The notes beneath the pieces are model-generated. The model did not search any database. It was not told the DNA's origin and saw nothing but the letters and a program-made list of their open reading frames with translations. Of a stretch of 64,000 nucleotides of DNA, positions 62,577-64,000 are shown piece after piece (position 1 is the stretch's first letter; each line of letters begins with the position of its first letter). Location of the stretch: NCBI GenBank assembly GCA_900548225.1, contig URJM01000002.1:6902-70901 (forward strand). Reading direction: 5' to 3'. Origin of the DNA: an uncultured bacterium. Lineage in GTDB: Bacteria > Verrucomicrobiota > Lentisphaeria > Oligosphaerales > Oligosphaeraceae. The position numbers and the translations under genes were made by a program.

Positions 62577-63809
62577 ATGAAGACACTGATAATCACCAGG
62601 CTTGCCTTCCTCTCGTTCCTGTTCTCATGTCTCGCCCTTCTTGCGGCGGAGAACGCCCGCGTCGTCAATCTGGTTGCGACGCCACGCACGCCATGGAACG
62701 GACTTGTCGACATCACCTACTCCCTGGAGTGCGACACCCCCGACGACGCCATGGCGGTCTCCTTCCAGGGGCACGACCGCGACTGGGACGAATCAGTCCC
62801 CATGACCTCCCTCACGGGAGACGGGGCGGCCGGGGAGTTGCTGCAGGCCGGCGGGCCCTACCACATCGTCTGGGATTCCGCTGCGGACTGGCCCGGAGGG
62901 CACTCCTCGGAGTTCACTGTGACCGCCACGGCGGAGGCAAAGGAGAACTGGCCCCGCTATCTTGTAGTTGACTTGAATACGGGCGCCATCGCCACCTCCT
63001 CCGCGGGACCTGATCTTTCCGATGACACATGCCGTACCACGGAACTGTGGCTGCGACGCATCCAGAAGGGCACTTTCACCATGGGGTCCCCCGACACGGA
63101 AGTGGGAAGATTCTCCAGCGAAACCCAGCACCAGGTGACTCTCACGGAGGATTTCTACATCGGTGTCTTTCCGATTACCCAGAAGCAGTTCTTCCTTGTC
63201 TACGGAAGCAATCCGTCAAATTACCAAGGCGACACACGCCCCGTGGAGAAGGTCAACTACGGCATTCTGCGGGGGGAATCAAAGGGCGCCGGATGGCCAT
63301 CCTCAAACGAGGTGGACGAGGATTCGTTCCTGGGAAAACTCCGCGCAAAGACGGGACGGGACTTCGACCTGCCCACGGAGGCACAGTGGGAGTACGCCTG
63401 CCGCGCGGGAACCACCACCGCACTCAATACGGGAAAGAATCTGACCTGGCCATCCCAGGATTCCGCCATGGACGAGGCCGGAAGGTATCTCAGCAATCAG
63501 AAAGACGGAAGGGGCGGTTATTCCGAACATACCAAGGTGGGCTCCTATCAGCCAAATGCCTGGGGACTCTATGACATGCACGGAAATGTGCGCGAGTGTT
63601 GCCTGGACTGGTATCAGAAGGACCTCGGCAACTCTGCCGTGACAGACCCCAAGGGCCCCGCCACGGGCACCGAGCGGTCGGACCGCGGCGGCTCCTTTTT
63701 CTTCTACGCGCAGCATTGCCGCTCGGCAACACGCAACAAACTCTCCCCACTCGGCAGCAGCCCCTTCCTTGGAGGCCGCGTCGCACTGACGTTGACTTCC
63801 ACGCAGTAA
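62577..63809 (+). CDS. Secreted SUMF1/formylglycine-generating-enzyme-like protein
   Basis: 410 aa. Signal peptide MKTLIITRLAFLSFLFSCLALLAAENA. Residues about 28-130 are an Ig-like domain with TPRTPWNGLVDITYSLE. The SUMF1 fold follows: KGTFTMGSPDTEVGR (about 162), LPTEAQWEYACRAGT, GLYDMHGNVRECCLDWY and RGGSFFFYAQHCRSATRNK. True formylglycine enzymes have Cys in GGSFxC and again five residues later; here the first is Phe, so it likely does not convert sulfatase Cys and may instead bind glycans. It is flanked by repeat blocks on both sides. No sulfatase gene is nearby. Confidence 0.85.
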   Translation: MKTLIITRLAFLSFLFSCLALLAAENARVVNLVATPRTPWNGLVDITYSLECDTPDDAMAVSFQGHDRDWDESVPMTSLTGDGAAGELLQAGGPYHIVWDSAADWPGGHSSEFTVTATAEAKENWPRYLVVDLNTGAIATSSAGPDLSDDTCRTTELWLRRIQKGTFTMGSPDTEVGRFSSETQHQVTLTEDFYIGVFPITQKQFFLVYGSNPSNYQGDTRPVEKVNYGILRGESKGAGWPSSNEVDEDSFLGKLRAKTGRDFDLPTEAQWEYACRAGTTTALNTGKNLTWPSQDSAMDEAGRYLSNQKDGRGGYSEHTKVGSYQPNAWGLYDMHGNVRECCLDWYQKDLGNSAVTDPKGPATGTERSDRGGSFFFYAQHCRSATRNKLSPLGSSPFLGGRVALTLTSTQ

Positions 63810-63845
63810 GGCAGAGGATGGTAACCTCGGCAAAGGACGGGCAAT

Positions 63846-64000
63846 AGAACCACGAAATACACGAAAGTCCATTTTTGAACCACGAATGCACACGAAAATG
63901 GCAAGACAGTCATAACCACGCACTGCCTTCTCCTCCCTATTCCCTATGAAAAATTGGCATTCGTGGTTCTCCCTACTCAAATGGACGCGTGGCAGAATTG
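63846..64000. repeat. CACGAA-type and pyrimidine-tract repeats at the right edge
   Basis: Starts accacgaaatacacgaaag, then ccacgcactgccttctcc and, at the last 20 nt, the head of the GC-hairpin element (atggacgcgtggcagaattg). The block continues beyond the window. No gene seen. Confidence 0.85.

Overview
The window looks like a chromosomal segment of a GC-rich, Gram-negative, probably strictly anaerobic bacterium of the PVC superphylum, most likely Lentisphaerota or Kiritimatiellota. This is inferred from its gene content: a ferredoxin-type 2-oxoacid oxidoreductase, GH78, GH94 and DUF4838 carbohydrate-active proteins, a SUMF1-type secreted protein, dockerin-like repeats, large secreted cadherin-like proteins, and intergenic blocks of degenerate CACGAA-rich repeats. 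No rRNA marker is present to fix the taxonomy.

Layout, left end: a minus-strand run reads rnpB (RNase P RNA), PTS enzyme I, hybrid histidine kinase, XPB-like helicase and the first codons of a probable Bax1 (DUF790) nuclease. Then come a CACGAA repeat block, tRNA-Val, a coiled-coil protein pair, tRNA-Cys and a GH78 rhamnosidase-like enzyme. Positions 10.5-11.9 kb hold a small degraded accessory island: an AbiEi-type antitoxin with its own promoter, a toxin frame cut to 29 codons, and a broken minus-strand gene, all between two exact 24-nt direct repeats.

From 12 to 27 kb: a CPA2 antiporter fused to a PTS EIIA-like domain; a three-gene Vor-type 2-oxoacid:ferredoxin oxidoreductase operon with fused beta and gamma subunits; an amidohydrolase; tlyA, prfC and uvrA on the minus strand; a strongly expressed-looking 67-aa basic Cys protein behind a three-hairpin leader; and a GH94 phosphorylase. 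From 26.6 to 32.9 kb lies the str/S10 ribosomal cluster (rpsL, rpsG, a divergent fusA, rpsJ, rplC, rplD, rplW, rplB, rpsS). It has no tuf and ends in a strong terminator straight after rpsS.

From 33 to 47.5 kb the DNA is devoted to secreted and envelope proteins: DUF4838, a protein with a GWNLVSLP-type module, a tandem dockerin-like protein, a 1521-aa cadherin-like giant, an outer-membrane beta-barrel and a propeller/cadherin protein. From 47.5 to 61 kb come housekeeping genes: GT2, a DnaQ-like exonuclease, a Mur ligase, DUF4230, tRNA-Met, an amidohydrolase, an RF-like GGQ protein, and a proA-purC-purB-guaA-hisH-hisF-purA run that links purine, histidine and proline synthesis. The right end has a coiled-coil exported protein, a SUMF1-like protein and more repeats. 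Two copies of the second repeat family carry a 9-bp hairpin with compensatory base changes, which suggests a structured, selected element. Several promoters share a TTGAAA-like box, a 16-nt spacer and TATAAT or TATATT.
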